DNA from: Marinospirillum alkalitolerans
GTDB taxonomy: Bacteria; Pseudomonadota; Gammaproteobacteria; Pseudomonadales; Halomonadaceae
Assembly: GCF_045055655.1 (NCBI RefSeq)
Contig: NZ_JBANFI010000005.1
Location: forward strand, 248,001 to 312,000
Direction: 5' to 3'
Length of the DNA: 64,000 nucleotides
The position numbers were made by a program, and so were the translations under genes. Positions 43,303 to 51,629 of this stretch are shown one piece after another (position 1 is the stretch's first letter; each line of letters starts with the position of its first letter). The notes under the pieces were generated by a model, which saw nothing but the letters and a program-made list of their open reading frames with translations, searched no databases and was not told the origin of the DNA.

Positions 43303-45186
43303 ATGAGCTATCAAGCAGAATATCAGCGCTCCATTGCGCAGCCAGAGGCCTTTTGGCGTGAACAGGCCGCACACCTTCCTTGGTTTAAAGCGCCAGAGCG
43401 GATTCTTGAGCAGGATGAGCAGGGCACTTGGCGCTGGTTTGTCGATGGTGAGCTGAACACCAGCTATTGCGCCTTGGATTATCATGTCGAAAACGGTCGT
43501 GCTGAACAGCCTGCGGTGATTTATGACTCCCCTGTCACGGATACCCGCACCCAGCTCACCTATCGCCAAATGCGTGATCAGGTGGCGCAGTTTGCTGGCG
43601 GCCTGCGTCGTCTTGGGGTCGAGAAGGGAGATCGGGTGGTGATTTATATGCCGATGGTGCCCGAGGCCTTGATTGCCATCTATGCCTGTGCGCGTTTAGG
43701 GGCGGTGCATTCGGTGGTGTTTGGTGGTTTTGCGCCGCATGAGTTGGCGGTGCGGATCGATGATGCGCAGCCGAAGGTGATCGTCTCTGCCTCTTGCGGC
43801 ATCGAGGTGAATAAAGTCATTCCTTATAAGGGCTTGCTTGATGAGGCTATCAGTCTGGCGCACCACCAACCCGAAGCGACGGTGATTTTGCAGCGTCCAC
43901 AGCAGACTTGTGCGCTGATCAGTGGTCGCGATCATGATTGGGAGAGCGTGATCCAAGCTGACCCTGTTGATCCAGTGCCAGTCAAGGCGACTGATCCGCT
44001 GTATATCCTCTATACCTCTGGCACCACAGGTAAGCCCAAGGGCGTGGTGCGTGATCATGGTGGCCATGCTGTGGCGCTCAAATACAGTATGAAGACCGTT
44101 TACAATGTGGAGCCAGGCGAGGTCTTTCTGGCCGCTTCTGATGTCGGTTGGGTGGTGGGGCACTCGTATATCGTTTACGCACCTTTGCTGGCAGGTTGCA
44201 CCACGATTGTTTATGAAGGCAAGCCGGTTAAAACGCCGGATGCGGGTGCTTTCTGGCGTTTGATTCAAGATTATAAGATCGCCGCCTTTTTTACGGCCCC
44301 AACGGCCTTTCGCGCAGTCAAAAAAGAAGACCCAGAAGGCAAGCTGCTGGCCCAGTATGATATTTCTAGCTTGAAAACCCTCTTCTTGGCGGGCGAGCGC
44401 CTAGATCCACCGACTTATCATTGGCTCAACGAACTGCTGCCGGTGCCTGTGATTGATCACTGGTGGCAAACCGAAACAGGTTGGGCGATTGCCGGTAATA
44501 TGATGGGCCTAGAGCCAGTGGCCCCCAAGGCTGGATCGGCGACCTATCCAACGCCTGGGTTTAACGTGCAGATTCTCGATGGCCAGGGGCAGCCGGCGGA
44601 AGCCGATGAAGAAGGCAGCGTGGTGATTAAACTACCGATGCCACCTGGTTGCTTGGTCAGCATCTGGGGTGATCATCAGCGTTATCATAGCTCTTATATG
44701 GCGGCCTTCCCCGGCTATTACCTGACGGGTGATGGCGGTAAGTTTGATGAAGATGGTTATCTGTTTATTATGGGGCGCACCGATGATGTGATTAACGTGG
44801 CAGGGCATCGTCTCTCCACTGGCGAGATGGAAGAAATCGTTGCCTCGCATCCGGGTGTGGCTGAATGCGCGGTCATCGGGATCGCCGATGAGCTAAAAGG
44901 CCAGCTGCCTGTCGGCCTGGTGATCACCAAGGATGGTTGGGAGGGTGATCCCGCTGAACTGGAGGCAGAACTCGCAGCGATGGTGCGTAAAGAAATTGGT
45001 GCCATTGCCTGCTATCGCCAAACGCTGGTTGTCGATCGTTTGCCCAAAACCCGTTCTGGCAAGATACTGCGTAAGCTATTGCGCAGCATTGCGGATGGTA
45101 AGGAGTATCAAGTGCCCTCCACGATCGATGATCCTTCCAGTCTGGATGAAATCGAAAGCGTGATGAAGCAACAGGGCTTGGTTTAA
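43303..45186 (+). CDS. prpE: Propionyl-CoA synthetase (short-chain acyl-CoA synthetase)
   Basis: 627 residues. AMP-forming acyl-CoA synthetase. ATP loop ILYTSGTTGKPKGV, WWQTETGW, TGDGG...GRTDDVINVAGHRLSTGE, and the C-terminal acetylation-site lysine in PKTRSGKILRK are present. GGHAVALKYSM and ASDVGWVVGHSYIVYAPLLAGCTT with YEGKPV...PDAG are more like PrpE than Acs. It activates propionate, and perhaps acetate or butyrate. No other prp genes lie next to it. A terminator follows at 45236. Confidence 0.9.
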   Translation: MSYQAEYQRSIAQPEAFWREQAAHLPWFKAPERILEQDEQGTWRWFVDGELNTSYCALDYHVENGRAEQPAVIYDSPVTDTRTQLTYRQMRDQVAQFAGGLRRLGVEKGDRVVIYMPMVPEALIAIYACARLGAVHSVVFGGFAPHELAVRIDDAQPKVIVSASCGIEVNKVIPYKGLLDEAISLAHHQPEATVILQRPQQTCALISGRDHDWESVIQADPVDPVPVKATDPLYILYTSGTTGKPKGVVRDHGGHAVALKYSMKTVYNVEPGEVFLAASDVGWVVGHSYIVYAPLLAGCTTIVYEGKPVKTPDAGAFWRLIQDYKIAAFFTAPTAFRAVKKEDPEGKLLAQYDISSLKTLFLAGERLDPPTYHWLNELLPVPVIDHWWQTETGWAIAGNMMGLEPVAPKAGSATYPTPGFNVQILDGQGQPAEADEEGSVVIKLPMPPGCLVSIWGDHQRYHSSYMAAFPGYYLTGDGGKFDEDGYLFIMGRTDDVINVAGHRLSTGEMEEIVASHPGVAECAVIGIADELKGQLPVGLVITKDGWEGDPAELEAELAAMVRKEIGAIACYRQTLVVDRLPKTRSGKILRKLLRSIADGKEYQVPSTIDDPSSLDEIESVMKQQGLV

Positions 45187-45235
45187 GTCGTCACGCATCC
45201 ATCATCGGCTGGAGCGGGTGATGGATCAGCAAGAG

Positions 45236-45262
45236 AGCCCTCTTAATCAGGGGGCTTTTTAT
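45236..45262 (+). terminator. Terminator after prpE
   Basis: AGCCCTC (45236-45242) pairs with GGGGGCT (45250-45256), followed by T residues, 50 bp after the prpE stop. Confidence 0.85.
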
Positions 45263-45278
45263 TTTGAGGTGGCTTGCT

Positions 45279-45334
45279 TATAATGCGCCGCTTCATTCAT
45301 CAGGGTTCCCTCGCCCCCTGCTTAATAAAAAGGA
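45279..45334 (+). promoter_or_regulatory. yhhQ promoter and probable preQ1-I riboswitch over the ribosome site
   Basis: A TATAAT at 45279-45284 should start a leader of about 50 bases. In it, CAGGG (45301-45305) pairs with CCCTG (45316-45320) around a 10-base C/U-rich loop starting UUCC. An A-rich strand CTTAATAAAAAGGA follows and ends in the ribosome binding site. UCC (45307-45309) can pair with GGA (45332-45334) as a pseudoknot. This is the size and layout of a class I preQ1 riboswitch, and the gene downstream is a queuosine-precursor transporter. Confidence 0.62.
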
Positions 45335-45340
45335 CCACCC

Positions 45341-46009
45341 ATGCTGACGCTCAATTCGCAAGGCTACTTCAAGGCCTTGGTTTATCTCGCTTCCTTTCAT
45401 GTGCTGATTATCGCTGCCAGTAACTATCTGGTGCAGTTCCCCTTTGAAATTTTTGGTTTTCATACCACCTGGGGGGCGTTTAGTTTTCCCTTTATCTTTC
45501 TCGCAACTGATTTGACTGTGCGTGTGTTTGGTCGTCAGCTTGCGCGGCGTATTATCTTTGCTGTGATGTTCCCTGCGCTGCTGATTTCTTATGTGGTGTC
45601 GGTGATCTTTGCCGCAGGTGAGTTTACTGGCGTGCAGAACCTGGCTGAATTTAATCTGTTTGTGGCCCGAATTGCGTTGGCCAGTTTTATGGCCTATGCC
45701 TTTGGCCAGCTGCTTGATATTCGTGTCTTTGATCGCCTGCGTGCAATGCAGCACTGGTGGATTGCCCCCGCTGCATCAACGATTGTCGGTAATGGTGTGG
45801 ATACGTTGGTGTTCTTCTCCGTGGCTTTTTATGCCAGCCCAGATGCGTTTATGGCCGTGCATTGGCCGGAGATTGCTCTGGTGGACTATGTCTTCAAGCT
45901 GGGCATTAGCCTCCTGTTCTTCTTGCCTGCCTATGGGTTGGTCTTGGCTTGGTTGCAAAAGCGCTTGCTGCGCGAAGAAGCCGCCTTGGCAACCTCACCT
46001 CAGGCCTAG
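45341..46009 (+). CDS. yhhQ: Queuosine precursor transporter YhhQ
   Basis: 222 residues, about six membrane helices. VUT/COG1738 family: YLVQFPFEIFGFHTTWGAFSFPFIFLATDLTVRVFG and NGVDTLVFFSVAFY are characteristic. It takes up 7-cyano- or 7-aminomethyl-7-deazaguanine for the queuosine modification of tRNA. AAAAGGA lies 7 bases upstream of the ATG and is inside the proposed preQ1 aptamer. A terminator follows, so the gene is monocistronic. Confidence 0.93.
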   Translation: MLTLNSQGYFKALVYLASFHVLIIAASNYLVQFPFEIFGFHTTWGAFSFPFIFLATDLTVRVFGRQLARRIIFAVMFPALLISYVVSVIFAAGEFTGVQNLAEFNLFVARIALASFMAYAFGQLLDIRVFDRLRAMQHWWIAPAASTIVGNGVDTLVFFSVAFYASPDAFMAVHWPEIALVDYVFKLGISLLFFLPAYGLVLAWLQKRLLREEAALATSPQA

Positions 46010-46042
46010 CCATTTCTATTGGTGGCAGGCTCGCGTGATCTC

Positions 46043-46068
46043 AACCGGCTCTTGGGGCCGGTTTTTTT
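46043..46068 (+). terminator. Terminator after yhhQ
   Basis: AACCGGC (46043-46049) pairs with GCCGGTT (46057-46063) and is followed by a run of T. Confidence 0.9.
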
Positions 46069-46233
46069 ATGCTGTTGAGTCAGCGCAAAGCAGACAGGCG
46101 CTTGTCATGCCTTGAGTGGCTGGCCTTGGGCTAAGGTCTTGTCATCGCGCCTAGCCGAGCCGCCTGCTTATTGGCATAATCCTGTGGATCAAGATCCGTC
46201 TGGTGATCTGCTTTTTTTCTTCAAGGAGTGCAT

Positions 46234-47007
46234 ATGAATACTTTGGCCTACCAGCGTTATGGTGAAGGCGAACCGCTTGTGGTGATGCATGGATTATTTG
46301 GTAGTGCCGATAACTGGCGCGGCTTGGCGCGGCGCTGGAGCGATACCTGTGCTGTTTATTGTCTGGATTTGCGCAATCATGGGCGGAGTTTTCATGCGCT
46401 GGGGATGAACTATAGCCTACAGGCTGAAGATCTTTTGTACTGGATGGACAGCCTGGATCTTGAGCAGGTGAATCTGCTTGGGCATTCCATGGGCGGCAAG
46501 CTGGCGATGGAATTTGCGCTACGCTATCCCTCTCGCGTCAAAAAACTGATCGTGGCGGATATCGCGCCAGTGGCTTATCAACATTCGCATGCAGAAATCT
46601 TGCAGGGTCTGCGCGCGCTGCATGCTCAGTCGCCTTGGCATGAAAGACGTCAAGCAGATCAGCTCTTGGCTGATTATGTTGATGATGTGCAGACACGCTT
46701 GTTTTTGCTCACCAATCTGGTGCGTGCTGAAGAAGGCTTGGTGTTGCGCATTGGCCTGGAAGAAATCGATCGTGATTATGCATCGATTATCGATGCACCA
46801 CCGGCGATGGCTGAGTCGCTGAGCTTTACTGGCCCCACCCTGGCGCTGCGCGGCACGCGCTCAGATTATGTTGTCGAAGCTTATCTGCCTGATTTTCGAG
46901 CGGCCTTTCCTCAGTTGCAAGTGGCTGATCTCGATGCAGGGCATTGGCTACACGCGGAGCAGGCTGAGCTTTTTTATCAGCAGGTGCAGCAGTTTATCAA
47001 GGAGTAA
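46234..47007 (+). CDS. Alpha/beta-hydrolase esterase (YbfF-like)
   Basis: 257 residues from the ATG at 46234, with AAGGAG 5 bases before it. The fold markers are MHGLFGSADNWRGLARRW (oxyanion region), the nucleophile elbow LLGHSMGGKLAMEFAL, and the catalytic His in DAGHWLHAEQ. This matches the YbfF family of acyl-CoA thioester/ester hydrolases. The next gene starts immediately after its stop, so it is the first of a three-gene operon. Confidence 0.88.
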   Translation: MNTLAYQRYGEGEPLVVMHGLFGSADNWRGLARRWSDTCAVYCLDLRNHGRSFHALGMNYSLQAEDLLYWMDSLDLEQVNLLGHSMGGKLAMEFALRYPSRVKKLIVADIAPVAYQHSHAEILQGLRALHAQSPWHERRQADQLLADYVDDVQTRLFLLTNLVRAEEGLVLRIGLEEIDRDYASIIDAPPAMAESLSFTGPTLALRGTRSDYVVEAYLPDFRAAFPQLQVADLDAGHWLHAEQAELFYQQVQQFIKE

Positions 47008-47652
47008 ATGATGGCCTCGATTTCGCCCTTTGACTGGGGTTCTCTGCTGGAGCAAGAACCCTTGCTGCCCGTCTGGAGCCCTTGTTCGACTGAGGGCATT
47101 CAGGCGCAGGCAGAGCGGCTTCAGTCGGCAGGCTATGGCGTGGTTGAAGTCACACTGCGCCATGAGGCGGCCTGGTCGGTCTTGACGGCGCTGAAGGAGC
47201 AGGGAATGACGCTGGTAGCAGGGAGTGTTCGTCAGCTCAGCCAGCTCAAGCGCCTGCGTGAGCTGGGTATACGCTTTGCTGTCTCACCTGGCTGGTGTCC
47301 GCACTTAGCGCGTCAAGCGCAAGACGAGCATATTCAGCTGCTGCCCGGTATCGCCACTGCGGGGGAGGCCATGCAAGCCTTGGCCGCTGGCTATCACTGC
47401 GTCAAGCTCTTTCCAGCGCGTGCTTTGGGTGGGCCTGATTATCTGCGCGCACTCCAAGCGCCCTTTCCCGAGTTACGGGTGGTGCCAACAGGTGGGTTAC
47501 AAGCGACGGATCTGGCTGATTGGTTTGCCTTGCCTTCTGTCTTGGCCCTAGGGGGTGCCTGGATGCTGGATATCTCGTCAGAAGAAGCCCAACGCCAGCG
47601 TCAACAGGCCTTTTTATTGCGCCAGTGCCGCGTCCATTCAGGCCAGCCTTGA
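47008..47652 (+). CDS. KDPG/KHG aldolase family protein
   Basis: 214 residues. Class I aldolase barrel: the catalytic Glu in GVVEVTLRHEAA and the Schiff-base Lys in YHCVKLFPARALGG are present, and VVPTGGLQATDLADWF forms the phosphate site. The usual GAGTV segment is VAGSVRQL and SPGLTP is SPGWCP, so it is diverged from true Eda. No edd or zwf lies nearby, so the Entner-Doudoroff role is not assured; it may split another 2-keto sugar acid. AAGGAG overlaps the end of the esterase gene. Confidence 0.82.
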   Translation: MMASISPFDWGSLLEQEPLLPVWSPCSTEGIQAQAERLQSAGYGVVEVTLRHEAAWSVLTALKEQGMTLVAGSVRQLSQLKRLRELGIRFAVSPGWCPHLARQAQDEHIQLLPGIATAGEAMQALAAGYHCVKLFPARALGGPDYLRALQAPFPELRVVPTGGLQATDLADWFALPSVLALGGAWMLDISSEEAQRQRQQAFLLRQCRVHSGQP

Positions 47653-47667
47653 TAGCAGGAGATATCG

Positions 47668-48597
47668 ATGAGCCACAATGCTGATTTTAAGCGCCGTCGC
47701 TTGCGTGCCGTGCAAGAAGATGTGAACAGTAGTGCACGTATTTTGGCACGCAAGGCATTGGAAGATTTAATTGATTATGCCTTGGCTTGCGATGCCGCCG
47801 ATGCGGGTGAACTGATCGATGAGCTGGATGACTTGGCGCTGCAGCTGGCGCAGGCTCGCCCGAGCCGAGTGGTGGTTTCTAACGTGCTGGAGCGCTGGCG
47901 CTGTGTTTTGCCTGCGCTGGCCGATCAAACGCTGCCAGAAGCGCGGCAGCTGGCCCGTCAGCTGGCAGAGCAGGTTATTGATGAGCTGGAGCAGGCCAAC
48001 CGTCAGCTGGTCAATCTTTGTATTAACGAGATCCGCCCCGGCATGACCTTGATGACACATAGTTGCAGTAGCAGTGTGATGGCGCTGTTTGCTGCCTGCC
48101 ATGCGGATCAAATTCCTGTGCAGGCGATCATTACTGAATCGCGCCCGGGTATGGAAGGGCGACGTCTGGCGCGTTTTCTGCAAAAGCTGGACATTCCAAC
48201 CCAATTTATCACTGATGCCCAGATGGCACTGAGTGTGCTGGAGGCAGACAAGGTGATCATTGGTGCCGATAGCCTACTGCGTGATGGCAGTGCGGTCACC
48301 AAAGCAGGAAGCCATCTACTGGCCTTAGCTGCCCGTGATGCGGGTATTCCTCTTTGGGTGCTGGCCGATCGCTTTAAGCATAGCCGCATACCGCCAGAGT
48401 CCATCCAGCTGGAGGAGATGCCGGTGGATGAAATCGAGTTTGATATTGGCGCACCGGTGAGCTTTCGCAATGCTTATTTTGACTTGCTGCCCAGCCGTTT
48501 GATTGCCGCTTGGGTGGATGAGCGCGAGGTGCGGGTGACTTTTCGCTCTCTCAGTGAGCAGCCTCAGGAACCTTTGTTGGCCCTGCCTTCTTCTTAG
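47668..48597 (+). CDS. eIF2B-alpha/ribose-1,5-bisphosphate isomerase-like protein
   Basis: 309 residues of the eIF2B/MtnA superfamily. The N-terminal half is helical. The Rossmann-like half has THSCSSSVMALF, ESRPGMEGRRLA, IIGADSLLRDGSAVTKAGSHLLALAARDAGIPLWVLADRFK. A Cys (in SCSS) and an Asp (in GADS) lie where ribose-1,5-bisphosphate isomerase has its catalytic pair. It follows the aldolase by 15 bp. The substrate in bacteria is not known to me; a sugar-phosphate isomerase working with the aldolase upstream is a reasonable inference. Confidence 0.82.
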   Translation: MSHNADFKRRRLRAVQEDVNSSARILARKALEDLIDYALACDAADAGELIDELDDLALQLAQARPSRVVVSNVLERWRCVLPALADQTLPEARQLARQLAEQVIDELEQANRQLVNLCINEIRPGMTLMTHSCSSSVMALFAACHADQIPVQAIITESRPGMEGRRLARFLQKLDIPTQFITDAQMALSVLEADKVIIGADSLLRDGSAVTKAGSHLLALAARDAGIPLWVLADRFKHSRIPPESIQLEEMPVDEIEFDIGAPVSFRNAYFDLLPSRLIAAWVDEREVRVTFRSLSEQPQEPLLALPSS

Positions 48598-48714
48598 GAG
48601 CAACCTCCAGGAAAGCCCACGATCCTGAGTCTGATCCTTGGCGAGATTGTGCTGGCCACTTGGATCGTTTTGATACCCAGGCCAACTCACGTTTGCCCAT
48701 CAAAGGAGAGCAAG

Positions 48715-49830
48715 ATGGAGATCTGGCGTCTCGCCTCACCTTGGCGACAGCTGCTGCAGACACCGGCTGAAGCCTTGGCTTTTTTTCCGGGATTGACCGA
48801 GGTGCTTGAACAGCGCCCTCATCAGCTTGAGGCTGAGGCGCTGCGCTCTTGGCAGAAACAGCTCGTCGAAGCCTTGCTCTATCTTGAGCTGCCTGCCCGT
48901 GTGATCAGTCAAGTATTGAGTGATCATCAGGATGCCCTCTATTGTCAGGTGTTAGAAGCAGAATTAAGCCAGATGGCCGCCCACGGCTGGGGCGCGCCGC
49001 CGGTGGCCTTTTGTGTGGTTCAGTTGGGTTCGGCGGGAAGAAGTGAGACGCTTTTGCGCCCAGATCAGGATAATGCCATGTTGCTGGCGCCCTATCCCGA
49101 TGCTGAGCATACCCAGATTGATCTGTGGTTTCAGCATCTTGCCGCAGGCATGAATGCGCGGCTGGATCAGGCAGGCGTGCCGCTCTGTGGTGGGCATGTG
49201 ATGGCCTGCTGGCCGCAGTGGCGCAAATCTGTGACCTCTTGGCAGCAGCAAATGCAACTGTGGACGCAGCAGCCGAGCGTCAAAAAAGTCCAGTTGAGCA
49301 ATATTCTGCTCGATTTTCATCCGGTGTTTGGCGATCAGCAGCTGGCCAAAGAGTTGCGAGCGGCTTGGCTGCCACTCTTTCCAGCGGCGTCTTTGTTTTT
49401 ACACGAGATGGTGAGCCTGCTGGATGAAATCCCCGTCGCTTTGGAGCGCTGGGATCGTTTGCGTACTGGCGGGGAGGGCGCACCTCATGCGCAGGCGCTG
49501 AATCTTAAACAAGGGGGCCTGCTACCTTTGCAATCGAGTGTACGTTTGCTCAGTCTGCTGGCTGGTGTTGAGGCTGTCTCTACGCATGAGCGATTACAAG
49601 CGCTGGTCGCGGCTGGTCGTCTGAGTCGTGCTTGGGGGCAGGATCTGGCGCAGGTGCTGGATCAACTGATGGCCTTCGCCTTGAATACGCAACTCCAAGC
49701 CTTGCAAGAGGGTCGCCAGCCAGATTATTGGCTGGATACTACGCAGCTGACACCGCTTCAAGTGGATGAACTCAAGCTCTGTTTGGCCCAGCTGCGTGAT
49801 TTTGTACGTTGGACGCAGCAGCAGGTGTGA
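48715..49830 (+). CDS. DUF294-type putative nucleotidyltransferase
   Basis: 372 residues from the ATG at 48715, with AAAGGAGAG upstream. The core is LGSAGRSETLLRPDQDNAMLL, the G-S-x-G-R-x-E...DQDN signature of DUF294 nucleotidyltransferases related to GlnD, and the C-terminal helical part is the DUF294 C domain. The CBS and cyclic-nucleotide domains often fused in this family are absent. In related bacteria such genes sit near acetate-uptake and DEDDh-exonuclease genes like those at 53-59 kb here. Target unknown. Confidence 0.82.
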   Translation: MEIWRLASPWRQLLQTPAEALAFFPGLTEVLEQRPHQLEAEALRSWQKQLVEALLYLELPARVISQVLSDHQDALYCQVLEAELSQMAAHGWGAPPVAFCVVQLGSAGRSETLLRPDQDNAMLLAPYPDAEHTQIDLWFQHLAAGMNARLDQAGVPLCGGHVMACWPQWRKSVTSWQQQMQLWTQQPSVKKVQLSNILLDFHPVFGDQQLAKELRAAWLPLFPAASLFLHEMVSLLDEIPVALERWDRLRTGGEGAPHAQALNLKQGGLLPLQSSVRLLSLLAGVEAVSTHERLQALVAAGRLSRAWGQDLAQVLDQLMAFALNTQLQALQEGRQPDYWLDTTQLTPLQVDELKLCLAQLRDFVRWTQQQV

Positions 49831-49916
49831 TCAGCTCACCTCACCTGCCGCTCTTAGGTTCTCCTGGTGCTGCTGCGTGTCCGCAGATGTGATTCAGCAC
49901 CCTCGATCCTTTCTTT

Positions 49917-50369
49917 CTAGTGCTGGTGACGATGCCCACCCTCAACAGGTCGTACAGGGAGGCTGAGTTCGATCAGGCTGCCATCTTCCAGTTCCAGCTG
50001 GATTTCTACCTGCTGATCTCGGCGTAGCGGTTGCTTGAGTCCAATCAGCATCAGGTGCAGGCCACCAGGTTGCAGGTGGGTGACACCCTGAGCGGGAACC
50101 TCAATCGCATCAATCCGCCGCATCTGCATCACGCCATCCACCTGTGTATGGGTGTGCAGCTCAACAACCTCTGAGGCTGGGCTGGTCGCATGCACAAGAC
50201 GCACTGGGCGATCATGCGGATTGTGCAGCTGCATAAAGGCGGCACTGACTTCAGAGGTGGGCGGTACTGCGCGGACAAAGCCATGCTGAACCTCAAGCGG
50301 GGGCTGATGTGCCCAAACTAGGCTGGTGAAGACGAGGGCGCTGAGTGCCAGTGTGATGTGTTTTAACAT
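49917..50369 (-). CDS. Periplasmic copper chaperone PCu(A)C
   Basis: 150 residues with a signal peptide (ALSALVFTSLVWA). The copper-binding pattern is visible: Met in AAFMQLHN, His in VELHTHTQ, then MQMRR, and HLQPGGLHLMLIGL. The tail GGHRHQH may also bind metal. It delivers Cu(I) to the CuA site of cytochrome c oxidase, together with a SCO protein, which is encoded 79 bp upstream on the same strand. Confidence 0.9.
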   Translation of the reverse strand: MLKHITLALSALVFTSLVWAHQPPLEVQHGFVRAVPPTSEVSAAFMQLHNPHDRPVRLVHATSPASEVVELHTHTQVDGVMQMRRIDAIEVPAQGVTHLQPGGLHLMLIGLKQPLRRDQQVEIQLELEDGSLIELSLPVRPVEGGHRHQH

Positions 50370-50448
50370 GTTCGGTTCCTTGTTGTGCTAGTGTCGGTGT
50401 CTTGCATGATATCAAGCGAGCCGATGCATTTTGGCGGGCATCGGGTGT

Positions 50449-51057
50449 TTAGCTGTCTTGCGCCAGTCGTGCCAGGGCTGCGCTGAGGGCGCGATAAAGC
50501 TCATTGCTGCTATTGGCATGGGGTAGAGTGGCGAGCAGCTCTCCTTGGCTGGAAGCCAGATAAAAGTCAGAAGAGTGATCCACCGCGTAGCCCATCGCTG
50601 AATCCAGCTCAACAAAGCGATAAAAAGCGCCATAGCTGCGCGCGAGCGCTTCAAGCTGATCGGCCTCGCCCGTTAGACCAAGAATATTGGCCTCAAAAAA
50701 GTCAGCATAGGCGGCGAGGCGCTCTGGTGTATCTCGCTCAGGATCGACAGAGATAAAGATAGGCTGGATCTTGGCCTGCCAGGCCTCTGGAAGCTCTGCC
50801 ATTGCCCCTGCCATAAACATCATTGAAGCGGGGCAGATATCAGGACACCAGGTATAGCCAAAATAAATGAGTGCCAGACGCTCGTCGAGCGAGGCCAGAT
50901 CAAAATCACCGCTTGCGCTTTGCAGCACAAACGGAGCACCTTGGGGGCGTTCTTGAATGCGAGGTGCGTTAGATTGCACTCCCATCCAGATCTGCACGCC
51001 AGCAAAGAACAACAGAGCCGCCAATCCAAAGATCAGCAGTGGGCGATGGACAGCCAT
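50449..51057 (-). CDS. SCO1/SenC-family copper protein
   Basis: 202 residues. N-terminal anchor (LLIFGLAALLFFAGVQIWMG), then a thioredoxin fold with the copper/thiol motif YTWCPDICPASM and the conserved His in VDHSSDFYL. It acts in CuA assembly of cytochrome c oxidase by metallating or reducing it. Middle gene of the DUF2946-SCO-PCuAC group. Confidence 0.93.
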   Translation of the reverse strand: MAVHRPLLIFGLAALLFFAGVQIWMGVQSNAPRIQERPQGAPFVLQSASGDFDLASLDERLALIYFGYTWCPDICPASMMFMAGAMAELPEAWQAKIQPIFISVDPERDTPERLAAYADFFEANILGLTGEADQLEALARSYGAFYRFVELDSAMGYAVDHSSDFYLASSQGELLATLPHANSSNELYRALSAALARLAQDS

Positions 51058-51110
51058 AGGTCTACCTTTTGTATCAATCGAGGGGGGTCACAAACAAAAT
51101 TCGGTCTTGA

Positions 51111-51500
51111 TCATGTCCAAAGGCTTGGAGGCGCGCGCAACAAAGGGCGCTGAAAGGCAGGAGGTTCTAAATCCACGCGGCTTGTCAGTCGTGGCAGGAG
51201 GGGAGTCTGTTCAATCTGTACTTGCAAGGAGGGCAGGTTCGGATGGATCAGTGGTTGACTGAGGCAGGCTGGGCAGGTGGTGCCACTGAGTTCTACCTGC
51301 AGGGGGCCTGCGTCTGTCGGGCTGAGAAGCAGGCGTTGTCCCGCACCATGCCAAGAGCAGATTTCGATGCGGCCATCTTGGTGCACGACCAGGGGAGGTT
51401 GGCTAAACGGCAGCAGCACCCGATGGCTGATCATCCCGAGAGCGAGCAGCAAAAGCAGGGTATTGAGCTGTCGATTAAGCTGGAGTGATACCACCTGCAC
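51111..51500 (-). CDS. DUF2946 family membrane-anchored protein
   Basis: 129 residues; the first codon is probably GTG (51500 or 51494). One membrane segment (NTLLLLLALGMISHRVLLP), then a small domain with SWHG and a C-terminal TCPACLSQPLIH. The CxxC plus His pattern is typical for DUF2946, often found with copper genes. It lies 53 bp before the SCO gene on the same strand. Function unproven; copper handling inferred from the neighbours. Confidence 0.72.
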   Translation of the reverse strand: MQVVSLQLNRQLNTLLLLLALGMISHRVLLPFSQPPLVVHQDGRIEICSWHGAGQRLLLSPTDAGPLQVELSGTTCPACLSQPLIHPNLPSLQVQIEQTPLLPRLTSRVDLEPPAFQRPLLRAPPSLWT

Positions 51501-51629
51501 CTCGCAGTGAAAAGCAGACTAGAGCGGGGTGTTCTGCAACGGCTCTTTGGCTGAGTGCAGCCTGTGCGCCCTTGCCCCCCACTGTGCAGGGCCGACAATA
51601 AGCCGACCCTGCTGGGCTGTCAAGCGCGC

